From an uncultured Candidatus Saccharibacteria bacterium (GTDB lineage Bacteria > Patescibacteriota > Saccharimonadia > Saccharimonadales > Saccharimonadaceae), in NCBI GenBank assembly GCA_947165975.1, contig CAMVCL010000007.1, forward strand, positions 1 through 51,288: a stretch of DNA of 51,288 bases, written 5' to 3'. Below are positions 39,481 to 47,067 of the stretch, piece after piece. The translations under genes and the position numbers were made by a program. The notes beneath the pieces were generated by a model. That model was given only the letters and a program-made list of their open reading frames with translations. It had not been told where the DNA came from and did not search any database. Positions within the stretch are counted from its first letter, which is position 1. Each line of letters begins with the position of its first letter.

Positions 39481-39978
39481 CGGTTACCGCAAATTGACGC
39501 TTTGTGTAGCGTAGGAAAGTCGGGAAGGACACAAACTGGAAGATAGAGGCAGAACTAGTTGTTAGGTCCCTTGGGACCACCTCCGCCACCGCCGGAGTCC
39601 GAGCTAACCACTGGACGCGCCACACAGCGAACAGAGTTGCCGTTGTTCCGATTGTTGTTGTCTGACGGGTTGACGTTGCCATCTACGTTGAAGTTCCCAT
39701 TCCTGGCGTTGTTGGAGCCATTGGGCACAGGTGACCAGAAGTTCCCGTCGTTCCCGACGTCGTTCAGGTTACCGTTAAAGTTCCCGCCCGCGGCGAAGTA
39801 AAGTCTCTAGCTTTAAAAAGAATCTTTTGACCTCAGCCCACTCCTTGAAATGGACGATGGAACAGTAGTAAACCCATGAATAATTGCATAGGTAGATCCT
39901 TTGCCTTTCCAAATAAATCTGTAAGCGGAGTGGGCATCACCTCGGATCCGCTAGATACAGAAGTGCGGCTAACCGCTA
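39480..39978 (-). ncRNA. Putative TR-containing RNA of the DGR
   Basis: A TGT-TATAAT promoter on the minus strand (39985-39993) predicts a start near 39978, exactly where a hairpin-forming TAGCGGTTAGCCGC begins. About 170 nt of leader follow, including GCCCACTCC/GGAGTGGGC pairing (39836-39844 with 39927-39935), then the 293-nt TR. A second hairpin GCGG-TAA-CCGC lies at 39480-39490, next to the RT stop. The RNA would thus be about 500 nt with a hairpin near each end. No other gene is apparent in 39481-40010. Confidence 0.65.
39512..39804 (-). repeat. Template repeat (TR) of the DGR, inverted relative to RT and target
   Basis: 293 bp, read on the minus strand. It would translate, in the VR frame, to an Asn-rich string such as FNGNLNDVGNDGNFW, because variable sites are AAC or AAT, codons that cannot become stops by adenine mutation. 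Everything except adenines is identical to VR2. Ends: ACTTTACTTCGCC at the start and CTTTCCTA at the end, beyond which similarity stops. Confidence 0.97.
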
Positions 39979-39984
39979 TGGTAT

Positions 39985-39993
39985 ATTATAACA
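39985..39993 (-). promoter_or_regulatory. Extended -10 promoter of the TR RNA
   Basis: The minus strand reads TGT-TATAAT, the form used by core genes and tRNAs here; no good -35 is present. It points into the TR and away from tRNA-Glu. Confidence 0.6.
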
Positions 39994-40184
39994 CTGAGAT
40001 AGTTATAAATGGATGATTATAATAACGGACTTAAAAACAAGGATATAACGGGCGTCTTTGAGAGTTAGAACAGATATGTCGCATCGCTGACGGAGTGTGT
40101 ACAGTAAAATGTGTACACTTGGAAAAAGTGATAAAAATAGACTTTAAATCAATAAATAACCATAATAGAAATATGCAAAAAACG

Positions 40185-40232
40185 AAAAACACCCCTGTAA
40201 AATGGGGTGTTTTTGGAGTGTTATGACACTCC
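40185..40232. terminator. Terminator between the DGR and tRNA-Glu
   Basis: AAAAACACCCC (40185-40195) pairs with GGGGTGTTTTT (40204-40214), giving T-runs in both directions. A second hairpin GGAGTGT/ACACTCC (40215-40232) follows. The 40011-40184 stretch upstream is AT-rich and shows no gene. Confidence 0.75.
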
Positions 40233-40248
40233 ACAAATCATACCCTGA

Positions 40249-40323
40249 TGGTGATCTCGGCGGGAGTCGAACCCGCGTTGTCGGGATGAAAACCCGATGT
40301 ACTAACCGTTATACTACGAGACC
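40249..40323 (-). tRNA. tRNA-Glu (anticodon TTC)
   Basis: On the minus strand the acceptor GGTCTCG pairs with CGAGATC, followed by A and encoded CCA. The anticodon stem TCGGG/CCCGA encloses TTTTCAT, giving TTC. TpsiC arm GCGGGTTCGACTCCCGC is present. Promoter TGTTATAAT lies upstream. Confidence 0.95.
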
Positions 40324-40356
40324 AATTAATATACACTCTCATAAGAGCGTAGGTAT

Positions 40357-40365
40357 ATTATAACA
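40357..40365 (-). promoter_or_regulatory. Extended -10 promoter of tRNA-Glu
   Basis: The minus strand reads TGT-TATAAT; transcription would start near 40350, about 27 nt before mature tRNA-Glu. Confidence 0.6.
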
Positions 40366-40372
40366 ATAATAC

Positions 40373-40867
40373 TTAATAATTGCAAGAGTAGGTTATGTCG
40401 TAGTGATAGTCGGTTTTACCATAAGGTGCATCAATATAAAATTTGATAAACGTTGTGTTTTGATTGCAGTACTTTGTTAAAGATTTAGAATATTCAGCAT
40501 TTTTTTCATTATCGTAAAGTAGTAGCTGCCTAAGGCTGACTGGTGCGAAGCCATATTTATTGTAAATATTCATGACGGAATCGAGATCCTTATTCTTTTT
40601 AAAATCTTTACTGGAAGTGAAATTAGGATAAAAATAGTTTTCGTAATAATCGATAGCGAGTTGTTCAATGCGGGATTCAGTGAGCTTTTGTTTATCTAGG
40701 AATAGAATTGAAAGGCAAGCAATGATTACTGTTATGGCGGCCGCGATTATTACGCTTAGTATGATTTTTTTGGCAAGTGGAGATGAATTGGAAGAAAGAC
40801 GATTTTTCGAGGAATATTTTTTATTATAGTTGATAGTTCGGCGGGTATATTTTTTTGAATTAGCCAT
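40373..40867 (-). CDS. Small single-pass membrane protein with an extracytoplasmic domain
   Basis: 164 residues. A basic N-terminus is followed by one membrane span (IILSVIIAAAITVIIACLSI, about 35-54) and a 110-residue outer domain ending in a Tyr-rich segment. Two cysteines (near YCNQNT and YSCNY) could form a disulfide. Divergent from pyk with 44 bp between the starts; both ATGs lie directly behind TGnTAATAT boxes. No family recognised. Confidence 0.75.
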   Translation of the reverse strand: MANSKKYTRRTINYNKKYSSKNRLSSNSSPLAKKIILSVIIAAAITVIIACLSILFLDKQKLTESRIEQLAIDYYENYFYPNFTSSKDFKKNKDLDSVMNIYNKYGFAPVSLRQLLLYDNEKNAEYSKSLTKYCNQNTTFIKFYIDAPYGKTDYHYDITYSCNY

Positions 40868-40911
40868 ATTAATATATTATCACAACATCGAACTTATGGT
40901 AATATTGTAGT
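40868..40911. promoter_or_regulatory. Compact divergent promoter region of pyk and the small membrane gene
   Basis: Only 44 bp separate the two start codons. Rightward: TGG-TAATAT (40897-40905), 6 nt before the pyk ATG. Leftward: TGA-TAATAT on the minus strand, ending about 8 nt before the ATG at 40867. Both transcripts would be essentially leaderless. Confidence 0.6.
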
Positions 40912-42339
40912 ATGAGTAAATTATTTAAGAGAACAAAGATTTTAGCGACGATTGGACCTTCGACAAACACGGCCGAAATGATTGAACAGATAATTATGGC
41001 TGGCGTTAATGGCTGCAGATTGAATTGTTCACATGGTTCAAATGAGGAACGCGACCAACAGATTAAGTGGATTCGTGAAGCAGCAGCGAAAAAAGGTCGT
41101 AGCGTGGCTATTTTGCAGGATTTGCAAGGACCAAAGATTAGACTTGGTGTATTAAAAGATAACTATCTTGATTTGAAAGTTGGTGATGAGGTAATTTTGG
41201 AATCAAGAGAATTTGAACATGATGGTGGGTTGACTTTGCCAGTTCAATACAATTTGGCAGAAAAAGTTAAAGAAGGTGAGCCAATCTTTATGTTTGATGG
41301 AAAGATTAAGTCTGAGGTTATTGAAATCGTTTCTGATACGGCGGTAAAGGTCAAGATCATGAACGATGGGTTTGTTATGTCGAAAAAAGGCTTAAATTTA
41401 CCGGAAACTGATTTTGGTGGCGATATTTTGACGCCAAAAGATCTGTCTGATATCGAATACGGTGCTGGTTGTGATTATGATTATGTGTCCCTTTCGTTTG
41501 TGCATTCCGCGGAAGATATTCTTAAATTAAAACAGTTATTGTTATCGTATGGCTCTACAGCAAAGGTGATTGCGAAAATTGAAACAAAACAAGCGATATC
41601 TTCAGATGAGATTTTGGAAGAGATCGTTAGAGCTTCGGATGGGATTATGGTAGCACGTGGTGACATGGCTGTAGAAGCTGGTGCAGAGGTGGTACCCATG
41701 ATCCAACGTCGTTTAATTGCACTTTGTCGTAAACATGCAAAATTGTGTATCGTGGCGACCCAGATGATGGCTTCGATGGTTGAATCGCCAGAGCCAACTC
41801 GTGCAGAAGTTTCTGATGTTGCGACTGCAGTGGTGCAGGGTGCAGATGTTGTAATGCTTTCGGATGAAACTGCAAACGGTGAGTATCCACTCGAGACTGT
41901 GAAAGAAATGAAAAAAGTAATTCTTTATACACAGAATCATTCTAAGTTAGCGCCAATTCAGCGTGTGTCTGAAGAAGGGGAAGTGTATCCGGCGATTTCT
42001 AATGCTGCAGCAAGATTAGCAGAAGAGATAGAAGCAGATGTAATCATTTGTCAGACGGCTTCAGGCGTGACGGCGGCAACAATGGCAGGGCAAAGGCCAA
42101 ATTTGCCAATTGTGACCGTAACTTCCAATAAGCGTGTTGCTAATCAATTAGCTTTGCTTTATGCTAATTCAGCATTTGTCAGACCATACTCAGAAGATTT
42201 TGGTTTTGAACTGGCACAAGAATTAAAAGCTTCTGGTTATTTACGAACGAAAGAAGGCGCGAAGGATTTGACGGCTGTAATCGTTTCAGGTGATAGAGAT
42301 AAGATTGGTACCGATACGATAAAGATTCGTAAAATATAG
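40912..42339 (+). CDS. pyk: Pyruvate kinase
   Basis: 475 residues, full length. Signature segments: KRTKILATIGPSTNTAEMIE, GVNGCRLNCSHGSNEER, LQDLQGPKIRLG, the active-site Lys segment KVIAKIETKQAI, DGIMVARGDMAVE, and VVMLSDETANGEYPLETV. It converts phosphoenolpyruvate and ADP to pyruvate and ATP in glycolysis, in the cytoplasm. The C-terminal allosteric domain is present (ADVIICQTASGVTAATMAGQ). Convergent with pgk across a shared terminator. A TGGTAATAT box ends 6 nt before the ATG, so the transcript is probably leaderless. Confidence 0.97.
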   Translation: MSKLFKRTKILATIGPSTNTAEMIEQIIMAGVNGCRLNCSHGSNEERDQQIKWIREAAAKKGRSVAILQDLQGPKIRLGVLKDNYLDLKVGDEVILESREFEHDGGLTLPVQYNLAEKVKEGEPIFMFDGKIKSEVIEIVSDTAVKVKIMNDGFVMSKKGLNLPETDFGGDILTPKDLSDIEYGAGCDYDYVSLSFVHSAEDILKLKQLLLSYGSTAKVIAKIETKQAISSDEILEEIVRASDGIMVARGDMAVEAGAEVVPMIQRRLIALCRKHAKLCIVATQMMASMVESPEPTRAEVSDVATAVVQGADVVMLSDETANGEYPLETVKEMKKVILYTQNHSKLAPIQRVSEEGEVYPAISNAAARLAEEIEADVIICQTASGVTAATMAGQRPNLPIVTVTSNKRVANQLALLYANSAFVRPYSEDFGFELAQELKASGYLRTKEGAKDLTAVIVSGDRDKIGTDTIKIRKI

Positions 42340-42351
42340 AATAATTAAAAA

Positions 42352-42378
42352 AATAAAGCGACTTTTGGTCGCTTTATT
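42352..42378. terminator. Shared bidirectional terminator of pyk and pgk
   Basis: AATAAAGCGAC and GTCGCTTTATT form an 11-bp stem with loop TTTTG; A and T runs flank both sides, so it serves the convergent genes. Confidence 0.85.
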
Positions 42379-42391
42379 CTGTCGGCCTTGA

Positions 42392-43444
42392 TTATTTCTT
42401 GATGGCTTCGAGACCAGGGAGTTTATTGCCAAGTAGAAATTCGAGAGAAGCACCGCCACCGGTTGAAACTAAGGAATAATCTAGATTGGGGTGCTCTTTT
42501 ATGAGATTTTCTACAAAACCAGTAGTGTCTCCGCCACAAATAATTGTGGTTGCACCTTGGTGTTCGCCAATCAATTCTGCGGCGATGGTAGACGAAGTGG
42601 CATATGTTGGATTTTCAGCATAACCGAGTAAACCATTCCATATAATAGTTTTTGCATCGGTGATATAGCCAGCAAGTTTACCGGTTGAGATTGGGCCAAT
42701 ATCTAATTTTTGGCCTTGGTTGTCTTCGTCAAAATCTTCGGCGACATAGATGTTTTTGTGTTTAGGCTTGTAGCCATCGGCGGAGATTTTGCCGCCTACA
42801 ACGATTTGGTCGGCGATTCTGGCAAACTTATCAATTAGAGGTTGTTTATCTTCGACTTTAGCACCACCAATAATTAACAAGACTGGAGATTCTGGGTCCT
42901 TAGTAGCGGCTTCAAGATTATTGATCTCTTTTTCCAGTAAATAGCCGGCATAGACTGGAAGAAAGTTTTTAACTGCATCAGTGGATGCATGAGCGCGATG
43001 AATTACTGCGAAACCATCTTGGACATAGATATCGGCTTTAACCGAATCGATGATATTTTTGATAAATTCGTTAGAATTATCTTCTTCGCCAGGGTCGAAA
43101 CGAAGATTTTCTAGTAGAGCAATTTTAGTTTCTTTAGGGATGGTAATTTCTTGGTTGGCCTTAGGGAGAGGATAATAGCCGATGGTCTGCTTTGGGAGAA
43201 GTTTTTGCAGAGCTTTAGCAACTGGTGAAAGTGTAAATTCTTTGTTAACTTTACCTTCTGGACGACCGAGGTGGGTTATTAGGATGACTTTCTGGGCGCC
43301 TTGTTCAATTAAATAATTAATAGTTGGTAAACTAGCGCGGATACGTAAATCGTTTTCGACTTTGCCGTCTTTTAGTGGAACGTTATAGTCTACGCGTACC
43401 AATACATTTTTGTCTTTGATGTTGATATCTCGAATTGTCTTCAT
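42392..43444 (-). CDS. pgk: Phosphoglycerate kinase, shortened
   Basis: 350 residues, against about 390-420 for typical enzymes. Recognisable motifs: LVRVDYNVPLKDGKVENDLR, THLGRPEGK, ENLRFDPGE, HRAHAST, IIGGAKVEDKQPLIDKF, IVVGGKISADGY, TIIWNGLLGYAE, TIICGGDTTGFVE and VSTGGGASLEFL. The shortfall lies mainly after the GG of VVGGKI, where the canonical helical segment is missing; QDGFAVIHRAHAS replaces the usual NDAFGTAHRAHAS. It transfers phosphate from 1,3-bisphosphoglycerate to ADP. RBS AAGGAG is 6 nt from ATG. Confidence 0.95.
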   Translation of the reverse strand: MKTIRDINIKDKNVLVRVDYNVPLKDGKVENDLRIRASLPTINYLIEQGAQKVILITHLGRPEGKVNKEFTLSPVAKALQKLLPKQTIGYYPLPKANQEITIPKETKIALLENLRFDPGEEDNSNEFIKNIIDSVKADIYVQDGFAVIHRAHASTDAVKNFLPVYAGYLLEKEINNLEAATKDPESPVLLIIGGAKVEDKQPLIDKFARIADQIVVGGKISADGYKPKHKNIYVAEDFDEDNQGQKLDIGPISTGKLAGYITDAKTIIWNGLLGYAENPTYATSSTIAAELIGEHQGATTIICGGDTTGFVENLIKEHPNLDYSLVSTGGGASLEFLLGNKLPGLEAIKK

Positions 43445-43568
43445 GGGATCTCCTTAATCTATAAGCAATATTACTACAGATTATCAGTGAAGGCAAATTG
43501 GATATATGTGTTAATTTATTGTTGTGGAAGTTTTGTGAAAGATAACAATGAGCTTAAGTTGGCGTGCA

Positions 43569-43577
43569 TGGTATAAT
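43569..43577 (+). promoter_or_regulatory. Extended -10 promoter, nearly leaderless
   Basis: TGG-TATAAT ends 6 nt before the ATG at 43584. Confidence 0.6.
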
Positions 43578-43583
43578 GTGCTT

Positions 43584-44717
43584 ATGGATAAACTGAAAAA
43601 GTTGCTTATATTTGTTGCTTTTGGGTCCATGATTATTAGCGCCATAAGTACTTGTAATGTTTTTGCATCTGAAGGTACAGTTGAGACTATATTTTGGGGT
43701 TCGGTGCAAGATGATAACGAAGGCTGTGGTGTATATATGATATTGAATTTGATTTTAGATATTTTAACATATGGTATTGCTATAGCTGCGGCAATTGGTA
43801 TAACTATTTCTGGGATAACTTATTTGACAGCTAAAGATAATGAGCAGCAATCATTAAAAGCACGAAAAAGAATTATCAATATAGTGATTGGACTTGCTGC
43901 ATATGCTGTATTGTTTGTGGGGCTTGGCTTTATCTTGCCTGGTAATCGTTTAAACCAGGGTTCTTCATGCTCGACTACTTCGAAGTCTGGAACGACTAGT
44001 CAGGGTGGTAGTTCTGGTGACTCTTCGAGTGGTTCGGGCGGTGCTTCTAGTAGTTCGAGTAGTTCTAGCAGTTCTTCGAAAAACTCCAGTCAATCTACGA
44101 ACAATTCTTCATATAAAAATAAAACGTATTATAAGCAATGTATGAAAAAGGCGATCATTAAAAATAAAAAAATAAGAGAAGGAATTTGTAAAGAAAAGAA
44201 GGGTTCAGAAAGAATAGCGAAGACTGCAGAGCTTTTGGCGGCATCGTCAAAAAAGGCATCAGTGCAGTGTTATTCTCTAACTTGGAAACCGACAAAATGG
44301 AAACAATTTAAAAAATGTAAGCCAACTGAATATTTTCAATATGCATACGATAAAGTTAGGCCTGACCATTGGAAGAAATACACTAATTACGTAAAGAATG
44401 TGGTGAGAACTGGTGCTTCTTGTGATTATTTTGTTGGTACTGTCGTGAAGACTTCCGGATATGATAGTATAGGTCTTGGACATGATTCGATGAAAAGCAA
44501 TATGACCAAAGACAAGAAGAAATGGAAAAAAGTAAAGAAGGCTAAACGAGGTGATATTTGTCAGAGATTTTCTGGTAATGGTGCACATATTAAAATTTAT
44601 TTGGGTAAGGGAAAGATTGCAGAGGCGAGTAGCGGTTTACAATCTGGAGATAAAAGATGGGGTGGGGTCACAAAAGGAAATTGCAACGGGTATACAGTCT
44701 ATCGCGCTATCAAATAA
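43584..44717 (+). CDS. VirB2/TrbC-like membrane module fused to a cysteine-peptidase-like domain
   Basis: 377 residues from ATG 43584. Signal segment ending near NVFA. Residues about 50-125 have the VirB2/TrbC-pilin layout: NLILDILTYGIAIAAAIGIT, a short polar turn (TAKDNEQQSLKARKRI), then IVIGLAAYAVLFVGLGFILP. A 40-residue Ser/Gly linker leads to a C-terminal domain with GASCDYFVGTVVKTSGYD and, further on, GAHIKIYLGKGKIAEAS, matching the GASC modules of the hydrolase at 5770. Such a protein could tether a wall-cleaving enzyme at a secretion or pilus site. Domain calls are by eye; I chose this start because of the -10 box 6 nt upstream. Confidence 0.65.
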   Translation: MDKLKKLLIFVAFGSMIISAISTCNVFASEGTVETIFWGSVQDDNEGCGVYMILNLILDILTYGIAIAAAIGITISGITYLTAKDNEQQSLKARKRIINIVIGLAAYAVLFVGLGFILPGNRLNQGSSCSTTSKSGTTSQGGSSGDSSSGSGGASSSSSSSSSSSKNSSQSTNNSSYKNKTYYKQCMKKAIIKNKKIREGICKEKKGSERIAKTAELLAASSKKASVQCYSLTWKPTKWKQFKKCKPTEYFQYAYDKVRPDHWKKYTNYVKNVVRTGASCDYFVGTVVKTSGYDSIGLGHDSMKSNMTKDKKKWKKVKKAKRGDICQRFSGNGAHIKIYLGKGKIAEASSGLQSGDKRWGGVTKGNCNGYTVYRAIK

Positions 44718-44760
44718 TGTGAAACTATTTGATAGAAATGCTTTACAAATATTCGTGCTG

Positions 44761-44769
44761 TGATATAAT
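44761..44769 (+). promoter_or_regulatory. Extended -10 promoter of HTH-murA, nearly leaderless
   Basis: TGA-TATAAT ends 7 nt before the ATG at 44777 and excludes the longer upstream reading of the gene. Confidence 0.6.
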
Positions 44770-44776
44770 TATTTTT

Positions 44777-46327
44777 ATGAAAAAGGCACGGAATTATCAA
44801 CAAGTTATCGGTGAAACCGTAGAACATATGCGCCTTGAAAAAGAATGGACGCAGGAAGAGCTTGCTAAAGAAGTCGGCACAAGCCAGTCGGCGATTCATC
44901 GAATTGAAAAAGGTAGACAGAACATTTCGCTTGAGATGATTAAGAAGTTATCAGAAGTGTTTGGAACGCCGATCCTCTCTATAAATGACTCTGCTTCACA
45001 GAGCTTTAGGATTAGAGGTGGGAAAGAATTGTCTGGTGAAATAACTATTAATACTTCTAAGAATGCAGCGGTAGGATTACTTTGTGCATCTCTTCTTAAT
45101 ACTGGTAAGACTGTACTGCATCGCGTAGCTAGAATTGAAGAAGTGTTTAGGATTATTGAAGTTTTGGAGTCGATCGGTGTAAAATGTCACTGGACAAATC
45201 GTCATCGTGACCTGGAAATTATATCACCACGCGAATTAAAACTGGAGGAATTAGACATCGAGGCGGCAAGAAGAACGCGTTCGATCATTATGTTTTTAGG
45301 TCCGTTACTTCATCGTTACAAGAAATTTACTTTACCTTATGCGGGGGGGTGTTCTTTGGGCACGCGTACGGTTGAACCGCATTTGAAGGCTCTTGAACCG
45401 TTTGGTTTAAAAGTTGATGCTACTATTAATAGTGGTTATTATGAGGTTGAAGTTGATCAGGGGATTATGCGAGATCACAATGATAGGTATATCGTAATGA
45501 CAGAGCGCGGCGATACCGTAACCGAAAATGTTTTAATGGCTGCGGCAATGAATCCTGGTAAGACTACTGTTGTTGGCGCTTCGCCTAACTATATGGTGCA
45601 GGATATGTGTTTCTTTTTGGAAAAACTAGGTGTGAAAATTGAAGGCATCGGTACAACGCGTTTAGTGATTCATGGGCGTGCGAGTTTTGATATGGACGTA
45701 GACTACTATATTTCAGAAGACCCGATTGAAGCGATGTCATTTATTGCGGCTGGTTTAGTGACTAATTCAGAGATTACAATTACGCGTGCACCAATTGAAT
45801 TTTTGGAGATAGAATTGGAAGTGTTGAAGAATATGAACGCCGTAATTGAAAGAAGTGAAGAATTTTTGTCAGCAAATGGACGTACTAGGCTAGTTGATTT
45901 AAAAGTAAAAAAATCGAAATTAGTAGCACCTGTCGATAAAATTCATCCAATGCCATTTCCGGGACTTAACATTGATAATCTACCATTTTTCTCGGTGATC
46001 GCGGCGGTTGCTGAGGGACGAACTTTGATTCATGATTGGGTATTTGAGAATCGTGCAGTATATATTACGGAATTATCAAATCTTAATGTGAAAGTTGAGC
46101 TTTTGGATGCACATCGTGTATATATCGAGGGTCCAACTAACTTTCGTCCTACAGAACTGACTGCACCACAAGCTTTACGTCCAGCAGTAGTGGTTTTGAT
46201 TGGTATGTTAGCTGCACCAGGGAAGTCAATTCTTAGAAATGTCTATACCATTAATCGTGGATATCAAGATTTTGCAGCAAGACTCCGACATCTTGGTGCA
46301 GATATTGTGCCGCTCACTGGTATATAG
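44777..46327 (+). CDS. murA: UDP-N-acetylglucosamine 1-carboxyvinyltransferase with an N-terminal Cro/C1-type HTH
   Basis: 516 residues, about 95 longer than standard MurA. Residues 1-70 are a complete XRE-type HTH (VEHMRLEKEWTQEELAKEVG, TSQSAIHRIEKGRQNISLEM). From residue 76 the MurA fold begins: FRIRGGKELSGEITINTSKN with the catalytic Lys95-Asn96, the loop Cys192 in AGGCSLGTRTVE (equivalent of E. coli Cys115), FPGLNIDNLPFF around the catalytic Asp, and RGYQDFAARLRHLGA at the end. It catalyses the first committed step of peptidoglycan synthesis. The HTH might regulate transcription in response to the enzyme's ligand. Strict MurA active-site residues are kept, so activity is plausible. Confidence 0.88.
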   Translation: MKKARNYQQVIGETVEHMRLEKEWTQEELAKEVGTSQSAIHRIEKGRQNISLEMIKKLSEVFGTPILSINDSASQSFRIRGGKELSGEITINTSKNAAVGLLCASLLNTGKTVLHRVARIEEVFRIIEVLESIGVKCHWTNRHRDLEIISPRELKLEELDIEAARRTRSIIMFLGPLLHRYKKFTLPYAGGCSLGTRTVEPHLKALEPFGLKVDATINSGYYEVEVDQGIMRDHNDRYIVMTERGDTVTENVLMAAAMNPGKTTVVGASPNYMVQDMCFFLEKLGVKIEGIGTTRLVIHGRASFDMDVDYYISEDPIEAMSFIAAGLVTNSEITITRAPIEFLEIELEVLKNMNAVIERSEEFLSANGRTRLVDLKVKKSKLVAPVDKIHPMPFPGLNIDNLPFFSVIAAVAEGRTLIHDWVFENRAVYITELSNLNVKVELLDAHRVYIEGPTNFRPTELTAPQALRPAVVVLIGMLAAPGKSILRNVYTINRGYQDFAARLRHLGADIVPLTGI

Positions 46328-46350
46328 TTGTAGATTATTTATAGCTAAGA

Positions 46351-46356
46351 TATAAT
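46351..46356 (+). promoter_or_regulatory. -10 promoter of the ABC transporter operon, nearly leaderless
   Basis: TATAAT ends 6 nt before the ATG at 46363. This is the one core promoter in the window that lacks the TG extension (AGA instead). Confidence 0.5.
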
Positions 46357-46362
46357 CAGAAT

Positions 46363-47067
46363 ATGATTAGGATTTCTAATGTTACAAAAAAGTATGGAGA
46401 TAAAAAAGCTTTAGACAAAGTTTCATTTGAGGTAGGTGATGGGGAGATATTTGCCTTTATTGGTCATAATGGAGCGGGTAAAACTACTTTGATAAAAGCG
46501 ATTGTAGGGATACATGATTTTGATGAAGGTGAAATTTTGATCAATAATAAATCGATTGCGAAAGAGCCCGTGGCTTGTAAAAAAGAAATGGCTTATGTGC
46601 CGGATAATCCTGAGTTGTACGAAAATATGCGAGCGATACAGTTTATTAATTTTATTTGTGACATGTATGAAGTTGATTTGAAGCGGCGAGAAAAGAATAT
46701 CAAAAAGTATGCCGAAATGTTTGAGATTACAAAGAATCTAAATGATACAATTGACTCGTTTTCGCATGGCATGAAACAGAAAGTTGCGCTAATTGCGGCG
46801 TTGGCCCATGATCCAAAGATTATTATCTTAGACGAGCCGTTTGTAGGACTTGATCCTAAGGCGGTATTTGATATGAAGGAATTAATGCATGAAATGGCGA
46901 AAGATGGAAAAACGATTTTCTTTTCTACACACATTTTGGACGTAGCAGAAAAATTATGTACAAAAGTAGCAATAATCAAAAAAGGCAAGATTGTCAAAGT
47001 GGGAAATATGAAAGAAATAAAGGGTGATAAAAGTTTGGAAAAGGTATTTTTGGAGCTAGAAAAATAA
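46363..47067 (+). CDS. ABC transporter ATP-binding protein
   Basis: 234 residues. Walker A GHNGAGKTT (34-42), signature FSHGMKQKVALIAALAHDP, Walker B IIILDEPFVGLDP, and H-loop FFSTHILD. Resembles ATPases of ABC-2 type exporters (bacitracin/multidrug resistance or gliding type). It directly precedes the permease gene (stop and start adjacent), so both form one transporter. The substrate cannot be told. Confidence 0.93.
   Translation: MIRISNVTKKYGDKKALDKVSFEVGDGEIFAFIGHNGAGKTTLIKAIVGIHDFDEGEILINNKSIAKEPVACKKEMAYVPDNPELYENMRAIQFINFICDMYEVDLKRREKNIKKYAEMFEITKNLNDTIDSFSHGMKQKVALIAALAHDPKIIILDEPFVGLDPKAVFDMKELMHEMAKDGKTIFFSTHILDVAEKLCTKVAIIKKGKIVKVGNMKEIKGDKSLEKVFLELEK

Noticed and set aside
39559-39801. 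Open frame of 80 residues on the plus strand over the template repeat
   Set aside because: It is the antisense of the TR; the Pro-rich translation comes from the GC-rich repeat, and there is no RBS.
39965-39978. Inverted repeats around the TR as proof of an invertible switch
   Set aside because: Both repeats are near-palindromic by themselves and differ by an indel, so they may only be hairpins of the RNA; kept as an open possibility, not as a feature.
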